A DNA stretch of 64,000 nt from Tubulanus polymorphus (lineage: Eukaryota > Nemertea > Palaeonemertea > Tubulaniformes > Tubulanidae), in NCBI RefSeq assembly GCF_964204645.1, contig NC_134032.1:5010675-5074674 (forward strand), given 5' to 3'. Of the stretch, positions 1 through 11,996 are shown piece by piece. A program made the position numbers and the translations under genes. The notes beneath the pieces are model-generated. The model saw only the letters and a list, made by a program, of their open reading frames with translations, was not told where the DNA came from and did no database searches. The first letter of the stretch is position 1; each line of letters starts with the position of its first letter.

Positions 1-1815
1 AAGTTTTTTCTCCGAACCGAAAGTATTAAGTATTTCAGAACGATAACCACACTCAAACGTGGTGAACGGATGATAAGATAAAATCCCACTATTTACAGAT
101 TAAAAGAATTTAAAAACAAGAATTTATTTATTAAATCTAAAATATTTAAAAGACACGACGTCTTTTTAAATCACGACCAGTTTCTCCAAAGTAAATTTTA
201 TCAAACATTTTTTTTAAAACTATACCTATTTTTCTTTATCAAATTAACCGTGTATTTACTAAGATAAATCATGAGTGTACCGGGGAGTCGTAGGCCTAAA
301 GTAAACACGCCGAAGAGATAGAGCGGAGAAAAGCTGTTATGTCGACGAGGTATCAAAATAAAATAATATTACTTTATTACTTAATTACTTTATTCGGCCG
401 CGGGCCTCAACCTCTATATAAATACCATCAATACTCTATATTTCCTACAGTACATACCGATCATTGTCAACTGCACCAGGTATTTACTAAATACAAGTAT
501 ATAACACACTCCTTTCCGTATGCTGGAGTCACACTTGAAATTTGGAGTAAGCGTTCGCTGTGGGGGAAAGGAGATCGTTCGCTTTGTCGCTTGAAGTGTT
601 TATCGAGTTTTACGTGGCTTTAGGCCTACCGGTATTGAGCTTTACTGTCTCAAACAAACACAGTATAATTGTTGCGTTTATTAACGGACTCATTGGATTG
701 AACTTCAAAACAAAATTTTCGACATTTAGGAGGGTTGTTATTCAATAGGCCCACGACCAATCTGTCCGGATGTTAGGCGGTTAAAGCTAAGTTCACTGTA
801 AAGGAGGAGTCAGGTTTATTAAAGTGCATGTTAATTAGTGATTTACTGGTTCTGACTTAAACGATCAATCACAATTATCAATTTTATTGACAAAAATGAA
901 GATTTTTTTGAAAATTTCTTCTGAGCAGACAGCTTTATAAGCCAGACTTTTCATCATAAATGAAACTGGTATTTCCTTAATTCCTATGACTTAAGCCGAG
1001 GGTGGGTCGGCCTTGCGATGGCTTGTGACTCACTGCGAGGCCATTCACTGCAACCGCCAGCGACGATTGTGTCGCAACGATTCATCGACCTACGCTCCCT
1101 TGCGACAGGTTGTGACTGTCAGCAACGCCAGTGACAAGGAGTCGCACGTGTTCTACTTTCTGCAACGCGACACGACTGTCACAACCGACCTACGTGCTCT
1201 TGCGACTGGCAGAAACTAGTCGCACACAGTCGCTGACAATCGTATCGCAACCGATTTGCACCGAAACTTGCGATGCAACGCGAGGATCGCATCGCGTCAC
1301 AAGGCCAACCCATGTCCGGCTTTGAGTTACTGCGGAGCCCCAGAAATATCTTTTTTCTCGTTCAAAAGACCTTTCGCTTGTAAATTCTTTCTACGGAACA
1401 AAATTTATTTAGTTCGAACCAATAATATTCTGTTCGATTCAACCAATTTCAAAAATCGTTAGAACAAAGTTGAACTATTTTGTTGAAACAAAAGATTTTT
1501 TCGTTCGAACAATCGTTCGATCTAACAGAATCGTTTAAATTTCAACAGAATTTTCTTGTCAGAACATTAAGTTTTTCGTTCGAACAAGTATATTGTAAAA
1601 AGTTTTTTCTCCGAACCAAAAGTATTAAGTATTTTGTTCAATCGAACAGAATTTTTTTTTCATTCACGAAAAAATTGTTTTCGCTCCACCAAATTTTTTG
1701 CCGGGACAAAGAGTTTTTCATTTCAACAATGACATAGCTTTCAGAATGAAGAAAAGTTTTGGTTCAAACAAAAAGCGTACAAGATTTTCTTGTCGGATCA
1801 TTAAGTTTTTTGGTC
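1..1815. repeat. degenerate low-complexity repeat region
   Basis: No convincing gene is visible. Bases 1-39 recur almost exactly at 1600-1638. From 1370 to 1810 the sequence is built from degenerate TTCGTTCGAACAA-like words. From about 1005 to 1330 it is built from GTCGCAAC/GCGAC-like words, open in several frames only because the words lack stops. These look like eroded satellite or minisatellite DNA. Confidence 0.6.
464..778 (+). repeat. dispersed repeat, copy 1 of a 315-bp pair
   Basis: This stretch is repeated at 2547-2864 in the same orientation with scattered substitutions. A third partial copy of its middle lies at about 2914-2990. Short open frames in it are not conserved between copies, so it is unlikely to be coding. 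The parent element is not recognisable. Confidence 0.75.
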
Positions 1816-2190
1816 GAACAGCGTGTTAAGGTCGTTTTGGAAATTTACTCGGTCTGGTATATTTTGGATTACTGTGTATGTCATTTGTCAGGACATTAGA
1901 AGACGACTTAGTATACTACCTTGCGTGACTCCAGTAGTTAGACCGACTTATTCCAAGATGAGGCGTTCCGTTGATTTCGGCTACAAGTTTTCGTTCAGAT
2001 ATAATGCTGAGCCAATTCGGCAACCTATTGATACTGTTTCCTAATAGCCTTCTTTAGTAATGGCTGATGTTGTACCTTATCAAATGCTTTGTCGAAATCA
2101 TAAAGAGTAATTATCGCCTAACAGTCGATTTTCCAGAGTCAAATAGGACATCAAGTCCAGTTGTCCATGGTTTCAAGAAGGTCTAATGGA
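1816..2190 (-). pseudogene. decayed non-LTR reverse transcriptase remnant
   Basis: Read on the minus strand, pieces of a LINE reverse transcriptase appear: a motif A-like DFDKAFDKVQHQPLL near 2095-2055 and, after frame changes, a GVTQGSIL box near 1925. Frames are broken repeatedly and no full domain survives. A nearby block at 2245-2290 recurs at 57,216-57,260 and ends in a TTA-rich tail, as LINE 3' ends often do. The clade cannot be assigned from so little. Confidence 0.6.
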
Positions 2191-2546
2191 CTGTTTGTCG
2201 AGCTTCCTCTTATAAAACTGTGTTAACCATTGAACAGAATTCAAAGACTGTGCAGAAAACCCGTTATCGCTGCTTTGCAGCTATATTTATTATTATTATT
2301 TTTTTCCACACATTTTTTGTCAAAAGTACATAGGCTTTTTTACATTACGGCTGTTGCCGATACAATCCGTCTGATATCATTCAGCTCAGTTCGATCTACA
2401 AATACTCCGTGCGAATTTTGAAGAATCAACGTTACAAAAGCACTGTCGGGCCGTAAACATCGAAAATTGAGCCCCATTCAAAGAGCCGACATGTTTTTCT
2501 AAGTCGTCTTTCCGAAATCTACCGCACGTTTCTTGTCACATTGATA

Positions 2547-2864
2547 ATTGTCAAATGCACAAGGTATTTACTAAATACAAGTATATAATAACACAATCCT
2601 TTCCGTATGCTGGACTCACACTTGACATTCGGAGTAAGCGTTCGCTGTGGGGGAAAGGGATCGTTCGCTGTGTCGTTTGAAGTGTTTATCGAGTTTGACG
2701 CGGCTTTAGGCCTACCGGTACTGAGCTTTACTGTCTCAAACAAACAGAGCATAATTGTTGCGTTTATTAACGGACTCATTGGATTGAACTTCAAAACAAA
2801 ATTTACGATATTTAGGTGGGTTGTTATTCAATAGGCCTACGACCAATCTGTCCGGATGTTAGGC
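2547..2864 (+). repeat. dispersed repeat, copy 2 of a 315-bp pair
   Basis: Direct-orientation partner of 464-778. Immediately downstream (2865-2910) are several TAGGCCTA words, then a truncated third copy from about 2914 to 2990. Confidence 0.75.
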
Positions 2865-3095
2865 CTACGCATATACATAGGCCTACATAGGCTAGTAGCC
2901 TCTACTAGGTTAAGCGTTGGCTGTGGGGGAAAGGAGATCATTCGCTGTGTCGCTTGAAGTGTTTATCGAGTTTTTCGCGACCTTAAGGCTTTAGTATGGT
3001 GGCTGATAAGGGCCATGCGTAAAAAAAACACATATATGCAAATGAGGGCGACATTATGACAAAACGACAAAACTAAATTAACGTGACAAAACAAT

Positions 3096-3797
3096 AATTT
3101 TGGTTTTGTCGCCCGCGACAAATCATTATTTTGGTTTTATCGCCCGCGACAATTCATTATTTTGGTTTTATCGCCCGCGACAATTTATTATTTTGGTTTT
3201 GTCGCACGCGACAATTCATTATTCAATTTTCTTTTTGTCGCAGGCGATAAAACCAATTTTTTTTTTGGTCGCAATTTTATCGCCAGCAACACTTCAATAT
3301 TTTGGTTTTATCGCCTGCGACAATTCAATATTTTTGTTTTATCGCCAGCCATAATTCATTATTTTGGTTTTATCATCCGCGACAATTCATTAGTTTCGTT
3401 TTGTCGCCCGCGACAATTCAATATTTTGGTTTTATCGCCCGCGACAATTCATTATTTTGGTTTTATCGCCCGCGACAATTAATTAGTTTGGTTTTGTCGC
3501 CCGCGACAATTCAATATTTTGGTTTTATCGCCCGCGACAATTCAAGATTTTGGTTTTATCGCCCGCGTCAATTCATTTTTTGGTTTTGTCGCCCGCGACA
3601 ATTCAATATTTTGGTTTTATCGCCAGCGGCAATTAATTATTTTGGTTTTATCGCCCGCGACAATTCATTTTTCGGTTTTGTCGCCCGCGACAATTCAATA
3701 TTTCGGTTTTATCGCCAGCGACAATTGATTATTTTGGTTTTATCCCCCGTGATAATTGATTATTTTGGTTTTATCGCCCGCGACAATTAATTTTTTT
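3096..3797 (+). repeat. 31-bp minisatellite, about 22 copies
   Basis: The unit is roughly TTTTATCGCCCGCGACAA plus TTCATTATTTTGG, about 31 bp, repeated with substitutions and a few indels. The TCGCCCGCGA core is close to palindromic. Because 31 is not a multiple of 3, several frames are open for 70-160 codons with FWFYRPRQF-like repeats. Those frames are products of the repeat, not genes. The array ends abruptly at a DIRS-like fragment at 3799. Confidence 0.95.
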
Positions 3798-3798
3798 G

Positions 3799-4290
3799 CA
3801 ATCTGGCTTTACTGGTACTGAAAAGTAAGCATCTTTCAAATCAATGACCGTAAACCAAGATCCCTATTTAGTCAAAGCCAACACATCCTTTATAGTGTCC
3901 ATTTTAAAGCGGTGGTGTTCCACGTATTCATTGAAATACTTTAAATTTAATATCATGCGGTAAGTACCATCCTATTTAGGGGTAAGGGAAATGTTTGAGA
4001 TAAAGCTATCTGCAGAGTATTCACACACCTCCAATATCCCTTTCTCATGGAGACTGGAAATAGTCTGATCCACCAATAATTCCATTTTAGGATTATATTG
4101 AGCACTATTCGGCAGAACCCTTTGGGTAGGTAATTCGTTAAGTTCAATATCATAACCAAGAACAGTGGATAAAATCCAGGGATCACTAGTAATTTTGCCC
4201 CAATTTCAATGAGCCAGGGCTATTTACCAGCTACAAAATTACCTGCCGTATTTACGAACCTTCTTACCTGATGACGAGTTATTTCTTGGG
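3799..4290 (-). pseudogene. DIRS-like reverse transcriptase fragment
   Basis: The minus strand reads GYDIEL, then a finger region with EKGILEV and TYRMILNLKYF, and ends with the catalytic-site region IDLKDAYFSVP beside the minisatellite. This spacing matches the RT of DIRS-type (tyrosine-recombinase) retrotransposons. At least two in-frame stops are present (after SLTPK and after ALTK). The palm after motif A, RNase H and recombinase are missing, apparently replaced by the minisatellite. Assignment to DIRS rests on this motif pattern and on the gag-like gene upstream. Confidence 0.7.
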
Positions 4291-4295
4291 TTGAC

Positions 4296-5683
4296 TTAGT
4301 TGCCGTTTGCTGCATCCTCCCGAGCCGGGTAGGCTGTTGGAATATACACTTCTGTTTCCACCCTGTGGAGCTGAGTACTGAGGCGTTGACCTATAAAATT
4401 GTTACTGAACACACATCTATTCGGAGGCATACTATACGGCTGATGACGGATCGGTTTGTAAAAGCCCTGTTGCATTACAGGAGTCCTGAACGCAGTTGAA
4501 CCTGTTTTCTTCAGTTTTTTGCCGATGGATTCTGCGTCGGCAATGTCTTTGATTTCTTTGTTAAGCTCGTCGCCAAACAAGAACACTTTACCAATTGGTC
4601 GAGATGCATTACATAACTTTGTGAATGGAGGCGCTAATTTGTTTTTAATTTGCTCTCGCCTGAAAATACATGTTTTAGTGAACAGACAGGACATGATACG
4701 CAAACTGTCAGCCAGCAGCAGTCTCATTTCGTTTCGTGACACCAAGTCAGCACCTTGTGGCAAAGAATCAAAAGCTCTAACCAGCGGCACCAGTCCCTTC
4801 AGATGAAGTTTCTGCAATTTTTGGATCGAGTTATCCGAGAATCGCGATGGTTTACGCATTTTGTCCCAAATTAATGAATTTATAGCCGAACTACCATCAT
4901 ATCAACGTTCTTGGGAACCATATACTTTTCCAAGACTCTATCTTAGAGTCCTGCATTGAGTGCCTTGGCGACATCAGCACGAACCGGGTTTCCATCAGCG
5001 ACCTCTGGGGAGAAGAAATGTAATAAGTCAGGCACGATGGCATCATCTTCACCCGGCTGACGATCGGAGTACAAAGACGCAAAAGGGTCGGAACCCAAAA
5101 CAGGATGATCAACCCGGCAAGCCGGACTCGGTTGAGATAATTGAGTCTGAGACCGTGGTGGAGACAAATCATTCTCAGTCAACTGGCATTGAGAATCATC
5201 AATATCATAATCATACTGACCCTGGAGATCAACCACTTCTCCTTCCTCCGATAAAGGGAGAAAACCGCGACTTTTCCCCAATCCATCTAACCTGTCCAGA
5301 ATCAGTTGAAGAACATCACCCGAAGGCGAAGAGGCTGGGAAATCAACACTGGCATTTTGACTTAATATTACTAGCGCAAGATGGCTGACTTCTGGGTACG
5401 ATGGCGCCACTAGCTGAAGACTGAGCCGCGCTACATCTCCCACGTGTACGGGAAGCAATTTTTGATTTTCCCTTATCAATTTTATAATCCTTGATTTTAG
5501 CCCTACTCTCCTTAACAGGAGCAGGAAGGTCATCAATCTGAGGCCCCGAAACGGGGAAGGCTCAGCGACCGAATCCGGGATAACTGGATGAGTGTCCGAC
5601 TTGCCCATCATCACGGAAAAACGATTGTCACAACAATCGAGAAAAATCAACTCACGAGGAGTAAAACAGCTACAGAAGCACAC
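4296..5683 (-). pseudogene. DIRS-like gag-type gene, frameshifted
   Basis: Two overlapping minus-strand frames make up one gene. The 5' frame (5683-4943; the likeliest initiator is the MMGKSD position near 5612) encodes an acidic, low-complexity N-terminal region. A frameshift near 4900-4950 moves to the second frame (4859-4296), which contains LADSLRIM, a REQIKNKL-like basic stretch and LFGDELNKEIKDIADA, typical of the conserved C-terminal part of DIRS gag. It continues toward the RT fragment, so 3.8-5.7 kb is one 5' portion of a DIRS-like element. Function is inferred from family resemblance only. Confidence 0.6.
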
Positions 5684-5879
5684 AATAAAAGAAACGAAGT
5701 CTAGATAACGATATAACTAATCCAGAACGTCACACAAGCGAAAAAACGTGGAATAAAATCCAAGATAACGAGCAGCAATTACACCCACGTGTATCCGACC
5801 AGCAGGAAAATGGCGTACTGACTTACAGGAGTGAGTGACGTCATCTCATGGAATACCGGAGTATAGCGAGTGAAGTGAA

Positions 5880-6242
5880 ATGATTCTTAAGATCCATCAA
5901 CAGACGAGTTTAGAAGAACTAAATCGAGAATAAATCCTGATAATGAAAATCCAGATTTAGTAAAACAAAATTTAGAATATAATGAATATATTTACCATTT
6001 CAAACTTATATTTGAAAAATCTGGATATAATGTAAATGATAGAGGTGCCAGACATTTAGTAAGAGAATTACAGTTTTTAGATGGTAAATATTATTATCAT
6101 TTGAAAGATGATTATTATATTAATATCTCCTGTAAATATCAAAATAAGATATTAGCAGAACCAACTTTGAGTAAATTAGAACCACCTAGAATTAAAAGAA
6201 TAAGTAATAGTAATGAAATAGAAAATGTTACCGACACAGAAA
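5880..6242 (+). pseudogene. shard of Polinton-like coiled-coil/membrane protein gene
   Basis: The forward frame (SGYNVNDRGARHLVRELQF, then RIKRISNSNEIENV) matches the N-terminal third of the gene at 30,824-32,302 and is nearly identical to the minus-strand relic at 14,480-14,825. It starts at GATTCTTAAGATCC and ends at ACCGACACAGAAATG. Both edges are abrupt, with no target duplication seen. Its base composition is AT-rich against GC-richer flanks. It is a dead fragment just upstream of the promoter region of the next gene. Confidence 0.85.
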
Positions 6243-6429
6243 TGACACGGCTGTACGGCGTTTCGCTTCGATTGTCAATAGCGATTATTGATCCACGGCG
6301 GGGTCACGTGACCATCGCGCGTATGCTCCAAATGCTTAAGTACGCGATCTAACGGTTTTTCCTAGCTCCCTTAGTGTGCTTAAACGAACGAGGTTGACTT
6401 GATGCAATCCCCTGTAGCAGGTTCTTGAG

Positions 6430-6541
6430 TATATAGATTAGTTCGTAAGGGTATTAAACGCCATTTACCTGCGACTCTTTTGCCGCCGGACCGCTTCAAA
6501 GTGGAGAGAAAATTTAACGACTCGGGCGATACAAGTCTTGG
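6430..6541 (+). promoter_or_regulatory. candidate promoter and first noncoding exon
   Basis: A TATA-like TATATAG lies at 6430-6436. A GC-balanced stretch follows and ends at a consensus splice donor, G|GTAAGA, at 6541/6542. The downstream exons of the transposase-like gene begin at 6931. I infer this is the transcription start region and 5' leader exon of that gene. No transcript evidence is available. Confidence 0.4.
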
Positions 6542-6930
6542 GTAAGATACTTTATATATCGAAAATATAGTACGATGGATCGTTTATAATTTTCGTCTAT
6601 GAACTATATGAGCTTTTTAGCTTTCGTTTGATGTATAAAACGTCGGCCTTCCCTATCGATGATGGGAGAACAAGTGGAGCTCAACCCGACTCGGCCGTGG
6701 TAGGCTATGGCTAATTATTTAGGCCACTCGAGATGCGAGCTCGTCGCATTAGGCTATTTACCTGTTTACAATCCAGCACACTTCTTCACTTTCCGGATCG
6801 ACCACAATACCAAAAGGCCTATTCAAACTATTACTAAGTACTGTGGTCACTCATTGGGCCAGTATTATTTTTTCAAATCTAGGCCAGGCCTCTTATGTCT
6901 AATAAGTAGGGTTTTCGGTATTATTTTCAG

Positions 6931-7457
6931 TTTCTTTTTTATTGCTATTACGCATGTCGGTAGGCTGGTGGATGAATGGCCTTGGGTGTTTGAATTCGAA
7001 CCCTTAAGCTCGACATCTTTCCACTTTGGTAAGTAGGGCTAAGCTTCCTAATCAGAAATTGTCTATAAAATGCACAACTACCCTATGATTTTTGGAATAT
7101 TTTCAGTTTTCTCGTTGGAAATAATTTGGAGTTCGTCGAATTCAGCCCCTTACTCAAAATTTTGTTGTCGCTCCAGTTAGTATTCCTAATCAGAAATTGT
7201 CTATAAAGCACACAACTAAGCCTACTACACGGAGTTGATATATATTTTCAGTTTTCTCGTCGGTCTACTTCAACTCTCACTGTTTGAATTCAGACAGTTG
7301 CAGTTGCAGACATTTTGTCGTCGCTCGGTAAGTATTCTATTACTAATCAGAAATCAGAAATTGTCTAAAAATGCCAAGCTGCATGAAGCTGATTTTTCCA
7401 AATATATTTTCAGTTTTCTTGTCGACTTCTACAACTTCAAAATGTCACAACACTCTG
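6931..7457 (+). repeat. four tandemly duplicated 5' leader exons
   Basis: Four units of about 145-175 bp each carry an acceptor TATTTTCAG|TTT(T)CT (exon starts at 6931, 7107, 7252 and 7414). Three are followed by a good donor GGTAAGT (after 7028, 7327 and 7457). After each of the first three exons comes the same intronic phrase, AATCAGAAATTGTCTA. The second unit has a degenerate donor (CAGTTAGT). Only the last unit contains the initiator ATG (7442) of the downstream gene. The arrangement suggests mutually alternative 5' leader exons made by tandem duplication. Confidence 0.65.
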
Positions 7458-10400
7458 GTAAGTTGAGCAACAACAAAATTAATTTTTTAGTTCATATGGA
7501 TGAAATTGAAAGATCTTTAAAAACATTGCTATTTCTATTTTTCAGGTGGATCGCTTGGTTCAAAAGTTGGCGCTGGCGGGAAAAAACGACGGTTCGGCCA
7601 AAAAAGAAGAAACTGTGAGTCTAAATTTCATGAAAAACTCTTGTTGACTTTATGATACTAATAAAGAATTCCTTAAGATATTCATTGTTCCTTTAATTCA
7701 TTCATTGCATTTTATTTCTGCGAATGGTTTCTGGTTCGTGTTTCACATGAATGATCATGCATTTGTAAGTTCTAGATTTTCAGTAACCTTGAATTTGTTA
7801 TTCAATCCAGAAAGCTTACTCTTATAAAAAGATACATGTCTTATTCAAATTTTGGAATACTCTGTTCCAGTTCATGGGAATCCAGGATGAAGTCATAATT
7901 TTAGGGATTAGAAAATCCATATCGGGGTTGTAGTCACGTAGTGATATTTTTTGGGAAAATAGATTGAATAAATAAAACCTTGAATATCCTGGGCCCGGTT
8001 TCATAGACTGAGTACCAAATAATCCTCAATCGGTGTGACAACCACCATAGTGAAAATGAGAAACCATGGTTATAACTGACAATTTTCTAAATGTTCCGAA
8101 ACTATTTTGCTTCCACACATCTCTGAAACCCAGCCCTGGTGTAGAAATGAACTCAAATAAAATCACAAACAGATCAAGCTTCAAATGATTAATAACAAAT
8201 GTCATACATGTACTGAATTTTATCAATTATGACGATTTATTTCACTGAGATATAGTTAGATATAGAAAAACTTGCACTTAATTGTGACGTAGTAAAATAC
8301 ATTTGATTATTAATCAATTACTCTAGAATTATGAATTGTTTTGCCTCTATCTTCTTCACTCTTACTCATCTTCAACTTCAATTTGCCTAGGTAAAAAAAA
8401 ACTGGAGTTCATAAATTCTCCACCCCATAAAGATGAGTCAACTTTGACAGAGCCATGCTTAGATACTATAAGCATTACAACTGACGAAGAATCAAATTTC
8501 TGGCAAAAGTCTGACTCAACAAGAATCATTGAATTGGAAAATGAAGTTTCAACTTTGAGAAATCAAATAACAGAAAAAGACAAAATAATCAATCAGCAAA
8601 ATATAACTATTTCTTCATTACAATCTCAATTAAACTCAAATGTACCAGTAATCCGTACCCCGTCAGTGTCAGCATCTAGAAACACGCTTAATAGTCGCGC
8701 AGATAAATTGAAAGATTTTGTTGAAGGAATATCATCACCAGAAAGTAACGTCCAAGATTCTGCTTGTACACTCGCCAAATTTTTCAAAAGGTATCCGACG
8801 GTAACGAATGCAGCCTTACGTGAAGCTGATATCAAACTGTTCCACATGCTCACCCCAAAACAGGCTGTTGACATTAAGTTGAGGCAACGAATGCCAATGA
8901 TTCGTCTTCTTGATTTGAAGAGAGATTTAAAAAACTTCGACATTCCTGTATTTCCAACTGTGGCAGAAATTCGAACTGAAATAAAAAACAGAGAAATGTC
9001 ATTTGCCCCTTATGTCATTGCGGGTGAAGAAATCCTAGAGATTAATTCCCGTACACACGAAAGAAAACTTGCGCCCTATGTAATCATAGATGATTTTCAC
9101 GCACAAGCTCAAAGACATGCAGAACATCTGCACAAAATTGGAAATCTCTTATTCCATCAAAACTTTCACGATGAAATATGGATTAAGACAGGAATTGATA
9201 AGGGGGGTGGGAGTACAAAAATGGTTTTTTCCATAGTTAATGGGCTATCACCCAATAGCCCCGATAGTTGTGAATTGGTCGGTTATTTTGAAGCAACTGA
9301 TAATGCTGAAAACTTGAAGATGATTTTCGGGCCATTAAAAGAGGCATTAGAAACCCCATTCACAATTTTTCTAGATGGAAAAACAATACAAGCTCGAACT
9401 TTTTTCATCGGGGATCTTGCATATCAAAGCACAATGATGGGTCATCAGGGCTCAACAGCATCTTATCCATGTCTTAAGTGCATGGTGCCTCTTGATCATC
9501 TGAGAAAAAAAGATGGCACCTCTCATTCCGCGAACACTTATCAAAACCGTAGTATTAACCACTATATCGAAAGTTCTAAATTAATCGAGACGGCACCAAC
9601 CATGATTGGCCCGTCATCGCACAGTATTAGTGGTCCTATGCTGTATAGGCCACTTGATTTAGAACACTTAGTACCACCTCCTCTTCACATAACATTAGGA
9701 ATCGGACTAAAAATCTATGATATGGTCGAAGACAAATGTAAAGATCTCGACCATTCAACATTAGGGAACAGAGACCCAGAACTGTACCATAAATGGAAAA
9801 GTGTATCAAACGTAGTCCAAAATCTTGTAAATGAATTGGAAGATTTGAAATTAATACTCGCACAAAATATCGAGACTATAGATGTATTGAAAAGAGCAGA
9901 TCAGAGGCGACGTTCACCATTTCATTGTGGTGCCCCAATTTGTGTCATACAGGAAATAGAAAATGGAAATGTTAACAACTTTGAATACTGTACCTCTTGT
10001 GATTCACCGTACCACACTGACTGCATTTCGATTTATGGCACTGTGGAAGCGTTTAAGTGCATAAGGTGTCTCAAACCCAATAGTACAGGCCATAAGTTCT
10101 TGAAAAACCTCGAATCTGAAACTAATAAAATCAAATCTGACATAAAGGCAAAGAAAGATCAAATAAGACCTAGAAAATTAAAGCTAGATGAAATTTACAA
10201 AGAGGTTTGCTCAAAAATGGGTCCACTACAGTCAGCGCTCAATGAAAAACTGCATGAAATTGGGATAGACAGACAGGCTTACCATTCACTTTCATTCAAT
10301 GGTAACCATATCAACAAGCTGTTGAACATAAACCCTGATAAAGGAATAAATAATCCGGTTAAATTACTATCTGTACTATCAGATTACCCAGACATTCAGC

Positions 10401-10861
10401 TCATATACCAAGAATTATTTCAACGGTTCGCACAAATGTACAAACTGTATTCTGCATGTAGATTTTTATCAGATGAAGAAGTGGCAGATTTGGAAACCTT
10501 TTGTAAGGATTTCGGTGCTTGGTTTCCAAGAACTTTCCCGGAACAAACAATAACACCCAAAATGCATATGTTAATTTTTCATGTGCCTGAATTTGTCAAT
10601 ATCTGGCGTTCTCTAGGAATGTTCGGGGAACAGGGCTTGGAAAGCAAGCACGCTAGCATGAATAGGGATGTCCGTGTTTATTCATGCTTGAGAAATAAAG
10701 TTACACGAGCGAAACTGATGTTTATCAACCAGGGTTTGTATAGTACTAAGTCCAAAACCGATGTCCGCGTTACACGAAAATGTTTTTGTGGAGGTTTCTA
10801 CAAAAAAAATGGAGACACACGTTCTTGTAAATTATGTTTAAATATTGCAAACATACATTAG
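7442..10861 (+). CDS. spliced transposase-like protein with PHD-like zinc cluster
   Basis: Three coding exons fit in phase: 7442-7457, 7546-7614 and 8391-10861, with GTAAGT and GTGAGT donors and a long polypyrimidine acceptor at 8390. The product is about 850 aa. In order it has a basic GKKRRFGQKRR stretch that may be a nuclear signal, a coiled coil (ELENEVSTLRNQI), a core with GIDKGGGS, a GDLAYQSTMMG/PCLKC segment and PPPLHITLG, a PHD-like Cys/His cluster (CTSCDSPYHTDC, then CIRC), and a tail with PKMHMLIFHV, FGEQGLESKHA and a CFC/CKLC zinc ribbon. The spacing of acidic, CxxC and LHxxLG elements recalls DDE transposases, distantly the RAG1/Transib type, but I cannot assign a superfamily. No flanking TIRs were found, so it may be a domesticated gene. 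Retention of intron 2 would end the frame early, near an AATAAA at about 7661. Confidence 0.7.
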
Positions 10862-10908
10862 TCTTGCTTGTGTAACATGATTTACGGCTGTCTATCTGTC
10901 TGTTTGTC

Positions 10909-11655
10909 TGACAGTAGAGAAGTGGATGGGAAATGGGCAACTCTATGGTTTTTAAACCATAGAGTTATGTTCGGGTTTAATCCCTCCCGCTCGCTCTACT
11001 GTCAGCCGATTAAATATTAATGTATTCTGTTTGTCTATGTCTGTCTGTCTGTCTATCTGTCTGTTTGTCTGACAGTAGAGAAGTGGATGGGAAATGGGCA
11101 ACTCTATGGTTTTTAAACCATAGAGTTATGTTCGGGTTTAATCCCTCCCGCTCGCTCTACTGTCAGCCGATTAAATATTAATGTATTCTGTCTGTCTATG
11201 TCTGTCTGTCAGTCTATCTGTCTGTTTGTCTGACAGTAGAGAAGTGGATGGGAAATGGGCAACTCTATGGTTTTTAAACCATAGAGTTATGTTCGGGTTT
11301 AATCCCTCCCGCTCGCTCTACTGTCAGCCGATTAAATATTAATGTATTCTGTTTGTCTATGTCTGTCTGTCAGTCTATCTGTCTGTTTGTCTGACAGTAG
11401 AGAAGTGGATGGGAAATGGGCAACTCTATGGTTTTTAAACCATAGAGTTATGTTCGGGTTTAATCCCTCCCGCTCGCTCTACTGTCAGCCGATTAAATAT
11501 TAATGTATTCTGTCTGTCTATGTCTGTCTGTCAGTCTATCTGTCTGTTTGTCTGACAGTAGAGAAGTGGATGGGAAATGGGCAACTCTATGGTTTTTAAA
11601 CCGTAGAGTTATGTTCGGGTTTAATCCCTCCCGCTCGCTCTACTGTCAGCGGCTG
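10909..11655 (+). repeat. 161-bp palindromic minisatellite, 5 copies
   Basis: Five copies have an exact 161-bp period (ACAGTAG begins at 10,911, 11,072, 11,233, 11,394 and 11,555). Each unit opens with CTGACAGTAGAG and closes with CTCTACTGTCAG about 100 bp later. At its centre is a near-perfect inverted repeat, AACTCTATGGTTT/AAACCATAGAGTT. Units are joined by a (TGTC)n-rich spacer. The last copy has one stem change (CCGTAGAG). The array lies between the stop codon of the transposase-like gene (10,861) and a poly(A) signal, so it is probably in that gene's 3' UTR. Confidence 0.95.
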
Positions 11656-11668
11656 TAAACGTTTCAAT

Positions 11669-11674
11669 AAAATC
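11669..11674 (+). terminator. polyadenylation signal AATAAA
   Basis: AATAAA occurs 14 bp after the minisatellite, in CGTTTCAATAAAATC. It is the first canonical signal after the stop codon at 10,861. It is the likely 3' end of the transposase-like gene. Confidence 0.5.
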
Positions 11675-11996
11675 TTAATCTACTTACAACAATCCTTTCT
11701 ACTTCACATCGGCATCACTTGAATTTAACTCTTGGAAATATCGCATCATCGCAGTATGTCATCTCCAGTAGGCTATGTCCTAATGAGTACAACAACAAAA
11801 ATTTAGACAAAATATCGAGGTCAAGGGACTGACTAGCACAAAGCTGAAATAATTTTTGTGACAGCTTCTTTTTACAAATTGATTCACTTATGGCACCTCA
11901 GACTCAAAGACAAATTTCGCTAGTCCCAGTCAGACGAATCTCGCCACCCGGCCCCCCACAGTCCCAGTCCCGAATGACAAGAATTTTTAATTTCAT

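Noticed and set aside
3100-3790. Several 70-160 codon frames encoding FWFYRPRQF-type repeats
   Set aside because: They arise from a 31-bp repeat lacking stops in several frames; no start context, splice sites or domain.
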